This document shows, in pieces, positions 24,740-31,835 of a DNA stretch of 58,938 bases. This stretch comes from a virus. The position numbers and the translations under genes are program-made. The notes beneath the pieces are model-generated. The model did not search any database, had not been told where the DNA came from, and saw only the letters and a program-made list of their open reading frames with translations. Position 1 is the first letter of the stretch. Every line of letters starts with the position of its first letter. The DNA is taken from the IMG/VR virus record IMGVR_UViG_3300030114_000013, positions 1-58,938 of that record; one strand, written 5' to 3'.

Positions 24740-25550
24740 AGATTATGATATTGATGACATACTATTGGATAAACCATGTGAATTTGAAGAGTATTTAAAG
24801 CTTTATCCAGTAAAAATAAAAGACAAAAAAGAATTCTATAGATATGCAAATTTTATAGTTTTATCAGCAGATCATTACAAAATTGACGAAGATGAAAATT
24901 CTATACTGTTAACTGCATTAACAAATTATATGGGTTCTCTTAATAATAACAAATATCCTGAAGGGAAAGAAAATATAGATAAGTTTTTCGATTTATCAGT
25001 TAAAGGATTTATTGAATTATTTAAGATAATAACTAGGGGTCAAACTTTGCAAATTGCATTTAATCAAGAAGAACAAAGATATATTTTCGTAAATGAAACT
25101 GGATTGCCAATTATAACAGATTGGAACTTTAATACAATTAGGCACATTATTTTAAAACAAAATTTAATGTTTGAACCAACTATTTATGAAGACCCCGATG
25201 TGGCTTTTTGGGCAGAAAAGGCAAAGAAAGCAAGAATAAAACAGAATGTAAATTTTGGAGAGTGGGAAAAAATAAATATAGTTAGTTGTAGTAAGCTAGT
25301 TAATTATGATTACATAAGAGATAATTATAATACTTTGCAATTAGAATCTGACTATCATAGAATTATTAAGAATAAAGCAGTTGAAGATGTAAATGCATGG
25401 AGAAAAGTAATTGATGAAAAAGGTTCTAAAAAGTTACCTAATATTAATTATACTGATTCGATATTCCAAGATTTATATAAAAATCCAGAAGAAAGTTTAT
25501 GGAAAAATGCAGATGATACAATAATAAAAAATATGGAAGCATTGCAATAA
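24711..25550 (+). CDS. Hypothetical tail-region protein
   Basis: A 279-residue, mainly helical protein starting inside the previous gene; ATG 24711 has only a weak AAAAG site, and GTG 24726 is an alternative start. The middle has an aromatic-rich part (DPDVAFWAEKAKKARIKQ) and no catalytic motif. It lies immediately before a terminator and the tail tube gene. It could be a head-tail or tail assembly factor; no family is recognised. Confidence 0.5.
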   Translation: MELIVVNIYKDYDIDDILLDKPCEFEEYLKLYPVKIKDKKEFYRYANFIVLSADHYKIDEDENSILLTALTNYMGSLNNNKYPEGKENIDKFFDLSVKGFIELFKIITRGQTLQIAFNQEEQRYIFVNETGLPIITDWNFNTIRHIILKQNLMFEPTIYEDPDVAFWAEKAKKARIKQNVNFGEWEKINIVSCSKLVNYDYIRDNYNTLQLESDYHRIIKNKAVEDVNAWRKVIDEKGSKKLPNINYTDSIFQDLYKNPEESLWKNADDTIIKNMEALQ

Positions 25551-25552
25551 TC

Positions 25553-25585
25553 AAAAGACTACTTAAATTTATAGGTAGTCTTTTT
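25553..25585 (+). terminator. Intrinsic terminator before the tail tube gene
   Basis: AAAAGACTACTTA (25553-25565) pairs with TAGGTAGTCTTTT (25572-25584, one mismatch), followed by TTTTTG. It separates the head module from the tail module. Confidence 0.85.
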
Positions 25586-25627
25586 GTTATATAAAAAAAA
25601 TAAATAATGAAAGTGAGGAAATATAAA

Positions 25628-26725
25628 ATGGCAATACAATTTGGAAAAAGAATATTAGCTGATGTTATGAATGTTCATGCGTTTGATAATGAAACAGGTA
25701 AACATATCATGACTGAAGAAGATTTAACAACTGCCGATTTAGAATTTGATGTAACACAAAAGGAAGTTAGGGGTGGACAAGGAAACCCAGTTATTTGCGT
25801 ACTTTCTAGTGGTAGAAAAGTAACTGTTAAGACTGCAAATCCAGTCATGGATATACAAAATATCGCTACACAATTGGGAACTGAAATTATAACTGGTGAG
25901 AATATAGGTTATACTACAAGAAATAAATTAAAAATAGCTATTGATGGTAGTAATGTAGCAACAATTGTTTTACCTAAAGTTCCATTAACACCTGCCAACC
26001 TAAAATTATCTTATAAAGGTGTAAATTTAGTTGCAACTACAGATTATACAATTGGCACAGATAAGAGAACTATTATTATACTAAAAGTTGGAGTTCAATT
26101 GAATGAAGTTGTAGTAGTAGAATCTTACGATTATAAAACAACTGCTTCTGCAAAAACGATTAATATTGATGCGGAAAGTTATCCAAAAGGAGTTAAACTC
26201 GTTTGTGAAACATTCTTATTAGATACTGGTACAAAGAAAAAGGAAACATTAAAAATGGTATTTCCTAAAGCTTTACCAACTGGAAAATTTACGATGGCTA
26301 CAAAATCTGAGGTTGATGCAAGTAGTACAGCCGTAGAATATACAATAATTAAACCAGATGATGAAGATAATATGGGTTATATGTTAATAGAAGATTATTC
26401 TTCTATATTTGACCCACTCGTAGTTACAATTAATGATTTAGCTGTTACTTCAACTGTTGCTGGAAAGGCAGATTTAACATTCTCGGCTAGTTCTGACGCA
26501 ACTAGTATAGGAGCTAAATACAAGTTAACAACAGATTCTGTATGGACAGATGTTAATGTTGCAACAAGTGGAACTGGAGTAAGAATAGCATCATCAATCA
26601 GTACGACAGACACAAGTAAACAAATTATCAACTTACCTAGTGGAAACTATGACTTTAAACTAGTAGTAGTAGGTGGTACTCATGAAGGTGAGTCTAATGT
26701 AGTTACTGCAATCACTATACCCTAG
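25628..26725 (+). CDS. Major tail tube protein with C-terminal Ig-like domain
   Basis: A 365-residue protein. ATG 25628 follows GTGAGG at good spacing; the in-frame ATG at 25607 has no site. The N-terminal 130 residues have the tail-tube pattern (GKRILADVMNV...ADLEFDVTQKEVRGG), in which this part stacks to form the tube. The C-terminal 90 residues are rich in Ser/Thr/Val and look like an Ig or fibronectin-type fold exposed on the tail surface. No sheath gene follows, in line with a non-contractile tail. Confidence 0.75.
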   Translation: MAIQFGKRILADVMNVHAFDNETGKHIMTEEDLTTADLEFDVTQKEVRGGQGNPVICVLSSGRKVTVKTANPVMDIQNIATQLGTEIITGENIGYTTRNKLKIAIDGSNVATIVLPKVPLTPANLKLSYKGVNLVATTDYTIGTDKRTIIILKVGVQLNEVVVVESYDYKTTASAKTINIDAESYPKGVKLVCETFLLDTGTKKKETLKMVFPKALPTGKFTMATKSEVDASSTAVEYTIIKPDDEDNMGYMLIEDYSSIFDPLVVTINDLAVTSTVAGKADLTFSASSDATSIGAKYKLTTDSVWTDVNVATSGTGVRIASSISTTDTSKQIINLPSGNYDFKLVVVGGTHEGESNVVTAITIP

Positions 26726-26823
26726 TAATCCTACTAATATAGTAGGTCAAGCAACGGTAGGAGAAATGATACTTGGATAAAATATAATCCAATATATTGC
26801 TGATTGACAAAAGAATAAATTAA

Positions 26824-26870
26824 ATGAATATTAATAATGGACATCTATATGGTGTCCATCCATTAGTATT
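26824..26870 (+). other. Intergenic hairpin after the tail tube gene
   Basis: The 176-base gap after the tail tube gene holds ATGGACA (26837-26843) paired with TGTCCAT (26853-26859), extended outward by an imperfect AATATTAAT/ATTAGTATT pair, without a T run. A smaller CCTAC/GTAGG hairpin lies near 26730-26748. Two motif copies flank the large hairpin (26814-26823 and 26873-26882). It may act as an RNA-processing or attenuation structure. Confidence 0.5.
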
Positions 26871-26901
26871 ATAATAAATTAAAAATAAAGGAGAAAAAAT
26901 A

Positions 26902-27345
26902 ATGTCAGATTTTGATAGTATAGAATCATTCTATGCACAATTACAAAGAGATACAGGGGAAATGTTAAGAGACGAAGCTGAAAAAATAAAAGGGATTATA
27001 CAAGATTATGTTGTAACTGTTATATATAGTTCATATAATCCATACGTCTATAACCGTACTTCAGAATTGTTAAATTCAATAATAATTGATTATAAAATAG
27101 TAGGTAATGAATATATAGCAGAAATCAAAATTGATCCAAATGCTATGCAATCGCCTTCAAATTCATATAATGAGGATTCTTTACCTATCAGTACTATTGC
27201 TCAAATGTTTGCAGATGGCTATGGATATGAAAGAGGTGGAGAAAAAATGGATATGATAGGAGATACATATGAAAACTATGTAGCAACAGGAGACGCATTG
27301 AAGGACATTATAAGTATGTTAAAAAATAAAGGATATGACATATAA
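26902..27345 (+). CDS. Minor tail protein (HK97 gp10-like candidate)
   Basis: A 147-residue protein with an N-terminal helix (FYAQLQRDTGEMLRDEAEKIKGII) and a beta region containing YNPYVYNRTSELLNSI, a pattern found in tail completion proteins of the HK97 gp10 group. It follows the tail tube gene, as expected for a tail joining protein. It is the last tail gene before the regulatory island. Confidence 0.6.
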   Translation: MSDFDSIESFYAQLQRDTGEMLRDEAEKIKGIIQDYVVTVIYSSYNPYVYNRTSELLNSIIIDYKIVGNEYIAEIKIDPNAMQSPSNSYNEDSLPISTIAQMFADGYGYERGGEKMDMIGDTYENYVATGDALKDIISMLKNKGYDI

Positions 27346-27401
27346 TCAAATGTTCATTTTAAAGGAATAAAAATTATTTAAACAAATTAATAGAAATAAG
27401 T

Positions 27402-27431
27402 ATTGACTTTACAATTAATTGGTAGTAATAT
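27402..27431 (+). promoter_or_regulatory. Sigma-A promoter upstream of antirepressor leader
   Basis: TTGACT (27402-27407) and TAATAT (27426-27431) are 18 bases apart. The -10 surroundings TAGTAATATG match those of the promoter at 30772, suggesting the same regulatory class. A transcript from here would carry a 5' leader of about 245 bases before the gene at 27685. Confidence 0.65.
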
Positions 27432-27489
27432 GTAATTATACCAAGTAACAAATTAACACAAATAAAGTCAATACATAATCTAAAACTAT

Positions 27490-27654
27490 ATACTGCAATG
27501 ATGCTATTCCTTTGCATCAAATTTATTAGTGAATACATAAAGGGTAATTTATGACTAAGGGTAGCTCCCTTGGTCGGATTATTCTAACTAATAAAAATGA
27601 AAAGGAAGTAGTATGATTGGAATATATATGGAAACATATGTATTCACTAATAAA
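27490..27654 (+). promoter_or_regulatory. Folded leader of the KilAC-type antirepressor gene
   Basis: A perfect 18-bp stem joins TTTATTAGTGAATACATA (27522-27539) with its complement at 27637-27654. Inside it lies GACTAAGGG (27553-27561) paired with CCCTTGGTC (27567-27575); in front lies TGATGC (27499-27504) with GCATCA (27514-27519), whose loop TTCCTTT is complementary to the AAAGGA of the gene's ribosome site. The layout mirrors the leader at 13031, in front of the other antirepressor-type gene. Regulation of translation is inferred. Confidence 0.6.
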
Positions 27655-27684
27655 TAAATTAAAATAAAAAGGAGATGTTTCGAT

Positions 27685-28638
27685 ATGGAACAAAATAAAA
27701 TTATTAAGCTATTTATAGGAGAAAAGGTACAAACTAAGGAGCGTGAATTCACAAAAGTTTTAGGTGGATTTTCAGAAACAAGTCCAGTAATTACTGATAA
27801 GCAAATATCACAATTATTAGACTATTCAAAAGGAGCAAGACAAGTTAGAGTTCAAGTTACAAATAATCTAAAACATTTTACCAACGATGATATAAAAGAT
27901 GTCCTTCTCATGGACAACAATTTAGAAATGTTGAAACCACTGGGATATAGCAAGATGGAAGTATCAAAAGCAGATAATATTTATATATTTTCCGAGGCAG
28001 GTTTTCTATTATATTTAAAGTTTGCCGAAGGTGATAAATCAGTAGAATTATACAAAGATTTTATTGAAGATTATTTTAAAATTAAGGCAGAAAATATAGT
28101 AATGGAAAAGACATTAGAAGAAACTAAGCGAACACTAATTGATGAAAGAAAATACATATTGGGTAGTGTTATTTTTGAAACTGATACAACTAAGAAAATG
28201 GAACTATTACAAAGAGATAAAAAATTAGAAGAACAAATTAATGAAATAGAAAAGAATTTAGCTAAGGAAGAATTAATGGAACAATTGAAAGATAAATTAG
28301 CTATTGCAGACGCATTTGAACAATCTAATAAAGAATATAGTATTGGTACATTTGCTAAATTCTTAAATATTAAGAATTTTGGACAAAACAAATTATTTGA
28401 ATGGATGAGAGATAGCGAAATATTAATGAAAAACAATGAGCCATATCAAAGATTTATGAATAATTTTCATGTTATACCAGTTAAGAAAAATAAATTTACT
28501 GGCAGTAAAACTTTGATTAAAGCAAATGGAGTATCGTACATAGTAAATAGATTAATAAAAGATGGTAAAATTCAATCTAAAACTTACGAGGAAATTATAA
28601 ATGATATAAATGAAAATTTACAAGTGGAAGCTAGTTAA
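27685..28638 (+). CDS. Phage antirepressor with KilAC-type C-terminal domain
   Basis: A 317-residue protein. The N-terminal 125 residues include FTKVLGGFSETSPVITDKQIS and a RQVRVQVTNNLKHF segment with the feel of an ORF6N/Bro-type DNA-binding domain. A coiled middle follows (about 130-200), then a C-terminal domain reading ADAFEQSNKEYSIGTFAKFLNI...NKLFEWMRDSEILMKNNEPYQRFMNNF, which is the typical KilAC pattern seen in phage antirepressors. It likely binds DNA or a repressor to switch lytic growth on. The gene has its own promoter and a long folded leader, and is followed by a terminator. Confidence 0.85.
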   Translation: MEQNKIIKLFIGEKVQTKEREFTKVLGGFSETSPVITDKQISQLLDYSKGARQVRVQVTNNLKHFTNDDIKDVLLMDNNLEMLKPLGYSKMEVSKADNIYIFSEAGFLLYLKFAEGDKSVELYKDFIEDYFKIKAENIVMEKTLEETKRTLIDERKYILGSVIFETDTTKKMELLQRDKKLEEQINEIEKNLAKEELMEQLKDKLAIADAFEQSNKEYSIGTFAKFLNIKNFGQNKLFEWMRDSEILMKNNEPYQRFMNNFHVIPVKKNKFTGSKTLIKANGVSYIVNRLIKDGKIQSKTYEEIINDINENLQVEAS

Positions 28639-28720
28639 AAATAAATTAATAGAAATAAAAAACCAAACAAAACAAAAGACAATGTAGAAATGGACTGAAT
28701 TGAATAATGTATAAACGTAT

Positions 28721-28762
28721 AAGACTTTAGATATTATTAAATTAATTCTAAGGTCTTTATTT
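28721..28762 (+). terminator. Terminator of the antirepressor transcript
   Basis: AAGACTTTAGA (28721-28731) pairs with TCTAAGGTCTT (28744-28754, one G-T), followed by TTTATTTTTT. Confidence 0.85.
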
Positions 28763-28784
28763 TTTATATAATATTAAAATAAAA

Positions 28785-28813
28785 TCATTGACATTTTGTC
28801 ACGTGACAAATAT
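28785..28813 (+). promoter_or_regulatory. Promoter with a perfect palindromic operator in its spacer
   Basis: TTGACA (28785-28790) and TATATT (28808-28813) are 17 bases apart. The spacer contains TTTGTCACGTGACAAA (28792-28807), a perfect 16-bp palindrome. A dimeric regulator bound there would block RNA polymerase, so this is a strong candidate for a tightly controlled promoter. The regulator is unknown; the palindrome is unlike the AATAACGTTATT found beside the XRE repressor gene. Confidence 0.8.
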
Positions 28814-28819
28814 ATTATA

Positions 28820-28907
28820 ATAATACACAAAAGTTTACAAGTTAAGTTTGTATAAAAATGTTTCATGTTGGAATAAGGTGTTGTGTGTCTAGCGATACCT
28901 TATTTTT
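28820..28907 (+). ncRNA. Small regulated RNA (about 88 nt)
   Basis: The RNA is delimited by the promoter above and the terminator AATAAGGT (28872-28879) with ACCTTATT (28897-28904) plus a T run. No ribosome site or credible ORF lies inside. A 17-base loop (GTTGTGTGTCTAGCGAT) could be a contact region. Ends are estimates: +1 about 7 bases after the -10, and the end at the T run. Confidence 0.65.
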
Positions 28908-29037
28908 ATGCAAAAATATAATAGATTCTTTACCATCTCTAGTGGTATATCGCCTCCCCAGTTGCAGAGTATTCGAGATGTAATATAATTACAACATTGT
29001 ATGGAATAATATTAAATTTAATGGAAAATATATTTGG

Positions 29038-29067
29038 TTGTAAATAAGTATACAATTGTGATATAAT
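29038..29067 (+). promoter_or_regulatory. Promoter of the candidate antitoxin RNA
   Basis: TTGTAA (29038-29043), 18-base spacer, TATAAT (29062-29067), with TG one base before the -10 (TGATATAAT, extended -10). It points towards the 3' end of the small toxin-like gene on the opposite strand. Confidence 0.65.
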
Positions 29068-29073
29068 GGAGAT

Positions 29074-29215
29074 AATAAATAAGAAAAAGCCTAGTGTTGA
29101 AGCACTAAGCTAATCCTATTTTTGAACGTTTTTGGTTTAAAATCGTTGAATAAAATTATGTACTTAAATAATTAACGAATGAGCACTTATATCTTGTCGG
29201 ATGGAGTGCTTTTTT
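29074..29215 (+). ncRNA. Candidate antisense antitoxin RNA of a type I toxin-antitoxin locus
   Basis: It starts after the promoter at 29038-29067 and ends at the terminator AGCACT (29182-29187) with AGTGCT (29205-29210) plus TTTTT. It overlaps, in convergent orientation, the 3' untranslated part and last codons of the minus-strand gene at 29187-29357. This is the TxpA/RatA-type arrangement, in which the RNA pairs with the toxin mRNA tail. There is no ORF with a ribosome site. Confidence 0.6.
29084..29111 (-). terminator. Terminator of the toxin-like mRNA
   Basis: Read on the minus strand, AGCTTAGTG-CTTCAA-CACTAGGCT is followed by TTTTTCTTATT. It would end the transcript of the small membrane protein gene about 75 bases past its stop codon and inside the start of the antisense RNA. 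Confidence 0.75.
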
Positions 29216-29357
29216 CGTTTGTCTCAAATGTGAATTTAAATCCATCAGCATTAAAATTAGTATTAAACTTACAAGCTTTGCTTATAGGACTTAATGCTAT
29301 AATTGCGACTATACAAATTGTTACAAAACCTAATAATAACATAGTAAATATAGACAT
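29187..29357 (-). CDS. Small hydrophobic membrane protein, candidate type I toxin
   Basis: A 56-residue protein on the minus strand with a strong GGGAGGTGG ribosome site seven bases before its ATG. Residues 3-22 form one membrane segment (MLLLGFVTICIVAIIAL), followed by a charged and polar tail ending in STPSDKI. This size and shape match known type I toxins of Firmicute prophages. The gene has its own extended -10 promoter, a roughly 200-base folded leader and a convergent antisense RNA over its 3' end. A plus-strand ORF across the same bases has no ribosome site and is a shadow. Toxicity is inferred from architecture; the exact family is not recognised. Confidence 0.7.
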   Translation of the reverse strand: MSIFTMLLLGFVTICIVAIIALSPISKACKFNTNFNADGFKFTFETNEKSTPSDKI

Positions 29358-29474
29358 ATTCAACCACCTCCCTTGTTTGTTAAATTTTCAACAACTTTAA
29401 CTCCCAAGTTTGGATTACGTACAACCCCGTACAATTACCGTCCCATCCATAACGGCATATATGATAGAATAGTT

Positions 29475-29571
29475 TTACTATATTTTATAGATTTTAATGT
29501 TAAGTAGATTAATAAACCCCTTTATTTATATTAAACTTTTCTCTACAAAATATAGTAAGATTATTATACCA
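29475..29571 (-). promoter_or_regulatory. Promoter and 5' leader structure of the toxin-like gene
   Basis: On the minus strand TGG-TATAAT (29571-29563) forms an extended -10; no good -35 is seen. The predicted 5' end then falls on one arm of a perfect 12-bp stem, plus-strand coordinates 547-558 of the 29 kb block pairing with 475-486 (29547-29558 with 29475-29486). A stem closing the extreme 5' end of a long leader is typical of long-lived, translation-inert type I toxin mRNAs. Confidence 0.55.
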
Positions 29572-29696
29572 TAAAATTGGAAATATGGATATTATTATTT
29601 TGATTTTAATTGATTGTATTAAGGATAGAAGATATTAGAAGTGTATTCAATGATATGATTAATTAGAGGAATTATAGAATTGATTTAAAAATATGT

Positions 29697-29728
29697 AAGA
29701 CTAGCGATTTTTAGTTGCTAGTCTTTTT
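29697..29728 (+). terminator. Terminator at the 3' end of the repressor gene
   Basis: AAGACTAGC (29697-29705) pairs with GCTAGTCTT (29717-29725), followed on the plus strand by TTTTTG. It overlaps the repressor stop codon and can also fold on the minus strand, so it may work for both directions. The region 29572-29696 has no gene. Confidence 0.75.
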
Positions 29729-30655
29729 GATAATAATATCTTTTTTAGAATACTGTAAAAGAGTTTCTTCTAGATTATCTAAATCTTCATTTGATAATTT
29801 TTCAAGACCTCCATTTATATAAACATTATGAATTTTAGTTAAAATACTTTTAAGTTCTGTATCATTAGAATATTCAATAAAAAATGGATTAACGATTCTA
29901 TAAAATATTTTTACTTTTGATGTAGTTTCAAAATAATCATGTTTATTATATTTTTTAAATACTTGTTTTATAGAGTCATCAACTGTAGGAGATGTTAAAA
30001 ATATTTGAACTATTTTATTTAAAAAATCAGAAACCAATTCATCAGTTCTTAATTCGGCAAGAAATCTTACTTGATAGTCAATAGATATTTTATCAATTTC
30101 TTCTTTATTTTCAATATAGTCTCGATAATTTTCATCTTCCTCTTTTTGTTGTAATTCCTGTTGCTCTACTATTTTATCAATATATTCATCATCGGTTGAA
30201 ATTGTATTATAATTAGTCTCCTTTGATTGAAAATTATGTGGTGATGTAAACACTTTTATCCATTCATTAAATTCTTTTTGAACTGATTCTGGAATTTCTA
30301 TATCAGTTCTTAATGTAGGTATTGGAATTTTTGGATTAGAGCAATCCCATGTAGCACGTCTTTTAAAAGCATTTGAAGGTGCTTTGATTTCACTATAAGT
30401 AAAATTATCTGATTTATCATCATAATATAGTATTTTTGCAGGTATGACGTCTACTGTATCATCTATTTCAAATATGTCATTCGGAGTACATTTGAAGAAT
30501 TTACAGAGCATTGATATATGTGATTTATCTATTTTTTTGAAAGTTCCATTGCAATATCTACTAATAGTATTTTCATTAATGCCAGTACTTTCAGCTAGTT
30601 CTTTTTGATTAAGTTTGTATTTTTTTAATAACCTATCTATATTCATAGTAGCCAT
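29711..30655 (-). CDS. XRE-family phage repressor
   Basis: A 314-residue protein, the only large gene on the minus strand. Residues 5-65 are a Cro/C1-type helix-turn-helix: LLKKYKLNQKELAESTGINENTISRYCNG...ISMLCKFFKCTPNDIFEI. The rest is not a LexA-type peptidase domain; it has an acidic coiled middle (EQQELQQKEEDENYRDY) and a helical C-terminus. It probably represses the divergent promoter at 30772 and perhaps the antirepressor and island promoters. Its own promoter lies just upstream. The two antirepressor-type genes may counteract it. Confidence 0.85.
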   Translation of the reverse strand: MATMNIDRLLKKYKLNQKELAESTGINENTISRYCNGTFKKIDKSHISMLCKFFKCTPNDIFEIDDTVDVIPAKILYYDDKSDNFTYSEIKAPSNAFKRRATWDCSNPKIPIPTLRTDIEIPESVQKEFNEWIKVFTSPHNFQSKETNYNTISTDDEYIDKIVEQQELQQKEEDENYRDYIENKEEIDKISIDYQVRFLAELRTDELVSDFLNKIVQIFLTSPTVDDSIKQVFKKYNKHDYFETTSKVKIFYRIVNPFFIEYSNDTELKSILTKIHNVYINGGLEKLSNEDLDNLEETLLQYSKKDIIIKKTSN

Positions 30656-30673
30656 AAAATCACCTCATATTAT

Positions 30674-30702
30674 ATTATACATTATATATAAGAAATATTC
30701 AA
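30674..30702 (-). promoter_or_regulatory. Repressor gene promoter
   Basis: On the minus strand TTGAAT (30702-30697) and TATAAT (30679-30674) are 17 bases apart; the start codon follows after a very short leader with GAGGTG. Confidence 0.75.
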
Positions 30703-30771
30703 TAACGTTATTAATAATATTAAAAAATGATAGAAATATCTATAATTAATAAAAAATATTAAAAAATGATA
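30701..30771. promoter_or_regulatory. Operator region between the divergent promoters
   Basis: It holds the perfect palindrome AATAACGTTATT (30701-30712) touching the repressor -35 and two identical 17-base direct repeats AATATTAAAAAATGATA (30716-30732 and 30755-30771), 39 bases apart, the second directly abutting the -35 of the rightward promoter. These are likely binding sites for the XRE repressor or a partner. Confidence 0.7.
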
Positions 30772-30800
30772 TTGACAATATTAAATATAGATAGTAATAT
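30772..30800 (+). promoter_or_regulatory. Rightward promoter divergent from the repressor
   Basis: TTGACA (30772-30777), 17-base spacer, TAATAT (30795-30800). It drives the gene at 30933 through a 130-base leader with hairpins GGTTGGT/ACCAATC and ATCATT/AATGAT. Confidence 0.75.
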
Positions 30801-30932
30801 GGATACATAGGGTTGGTAAACAAAACCAATCAAATAAAAATAAGGCAGTAAACTATAATGTTACCACCGATCATTCTCGCAAAATGATTGTAACATAAGT
30901 TGCTCCTAAAATCAAGGGAGAGATGTTGTATT

Positions 30933-31649
30933 ATGGAAACAGGGTTAAAAAGAGAAAATTATTATGAAGGAACTATTCAAAAAGGAATAAGATTTAAAAA
31001 TAATGAAGTAAACAAATGTATAGAAGAACTACATAAAGAGTATGGATTATTTTGTCAGTATTATGAAATAGAAGATTCTTATTATATAGGAAATTATGAA
31101 TTATTCTTATCTTGTGGACATGTTAAATGGAATATAGATAGACAGAATTTTAATTCCGTTAAAGAAAATCAATTATATAATTTCTTTAGAAGATTAAATA
31201 CTGAAGATTATAGAGCAATATTATTAAACAACAAAGAAGTTTTAATTAATGATGATAGGTTTACAGATTGTTTCTATAAAGGTTTAATTGAAAAGTTAGA
31301 AGACTCAAGTATTATTATAGGTTGTGACTCCTTAAAAGTCATACATAACAATGGAGAAATAAATGAACTAATAGGTTATGAAGAAATGTCATACTTTGAA
31401 ATATTCACAAGGCAATTTCTAATGAATGAATGTGGTGAAGATTTTGGATTAATTGTTAAAAGTGATCCGTATCAAAATGAGTTTAGTGATAATCAGTTTA
31501 AAGATGTTGATGATTATTATAAAATATGTAGTAATATAGAATTTGCTGAATTCATAGAAAAAAATAAAGCAATGAATGGCAATGCTATAAGGGTTCAGTA
31601 CAAAGGACAAGATGGACAAGTATTAAGTGAGATATGGCAACCATTATAG
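30933..31649 (+). CDS. Hypothetical protein under repressor control
   Basis: A 238-residue acidic protein rich in Tyr and Phe. ATG 30933 lies behind AAGGGAGAG; the upstream in-frame TTG at 30900 precedes that site. It is the first gene of the rightward promoter opposite the repressor, a place often filled by an early lytic or Cro-like gene, but no helix-turn-helix is visible. Segments such as YELFLSCGHVKWNIDRQNF and a C-terminal RVQYKGQDGQVLSEIWQPL suggest an alpha/beta fold. No function is recognised. Confidence 0.6.
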   Translation: METGLKRENYYEGTIQKGIRFKNNEVNKCIEELHKEYGLFCQYYEIEDSYYIGNYELFLSCGHVKWNIDRQNFNSVKENQLYNFFRRLNTEDYRAILLNNKEVLINDDRFTDCFYKGLIEKLEDSSIIIGCDSLKVIHNNGEINELIGYEEMSYFEIFTRQFLMNECGEDFGLIVKSDPYQNEFSDNQFKDVDDYYKICSNIEFAEFIEKNKAMNGNAIRVQYKGQDGQVLSEIWQPL

Positions 31650-31672
31650 AGTTGTGTAGATTATATTTAGGA

Positions 31673-31702
31673 TTGATTATATTCATCGAGAGATGTTATA
31701 AT
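31673..31702 (+). promoter_or_regulatory. Promoter of the small RNA/attenuator
   Basis: TTGATT (31673-31678), 18-base spacer, TATAAT (31697-31702). Confidence 0.65.
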
Positions 31703-31708
31703 ATAGAT

Positions 31709-31790
31709 GTAGGAAGAAATAAATGTGGTCTTGATTGCAAGCTTGATTACATTGAAATAGCTATCTCCAATTAGCTTTTCTTCCTTTTTA
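31709..31790 (+). ncRNA. Small RNA or attenuator before the endonuclease-like gene
   Basis: A transcript of about 80 bases begins just after the -10 and is closed by AGGAAGAA (31711-31718) paired with TTCTTCCT (31778-31785), followed by TTTTTATTT. Inside, GCAAGCTT and AGCTATCTCC...TTAGCT can form smaller stems. The gene at 31836 begins 46 bases later with its own GGAGGGG site. The RNA may be free-standing or act as a terminator-attenuator for that gene. Confidence 0.55.
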
Positions 31791-31835
31791 TTTAATATTG
31801 GAGAAATAAATTAAATTATATTGGAGGGGTTTGTT

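Noticed and set aside
28839-28988. ORFs within and after the small RNA (about 26-40 codons)
   Set aside because: They lack ribosome sites and run through the terminator hairpin.
29179-29400. Plus-strand ORF over the toxin-like gene
   Set aside because: It has no ribosome site and is the complement of the well-supported minus-strand gene.
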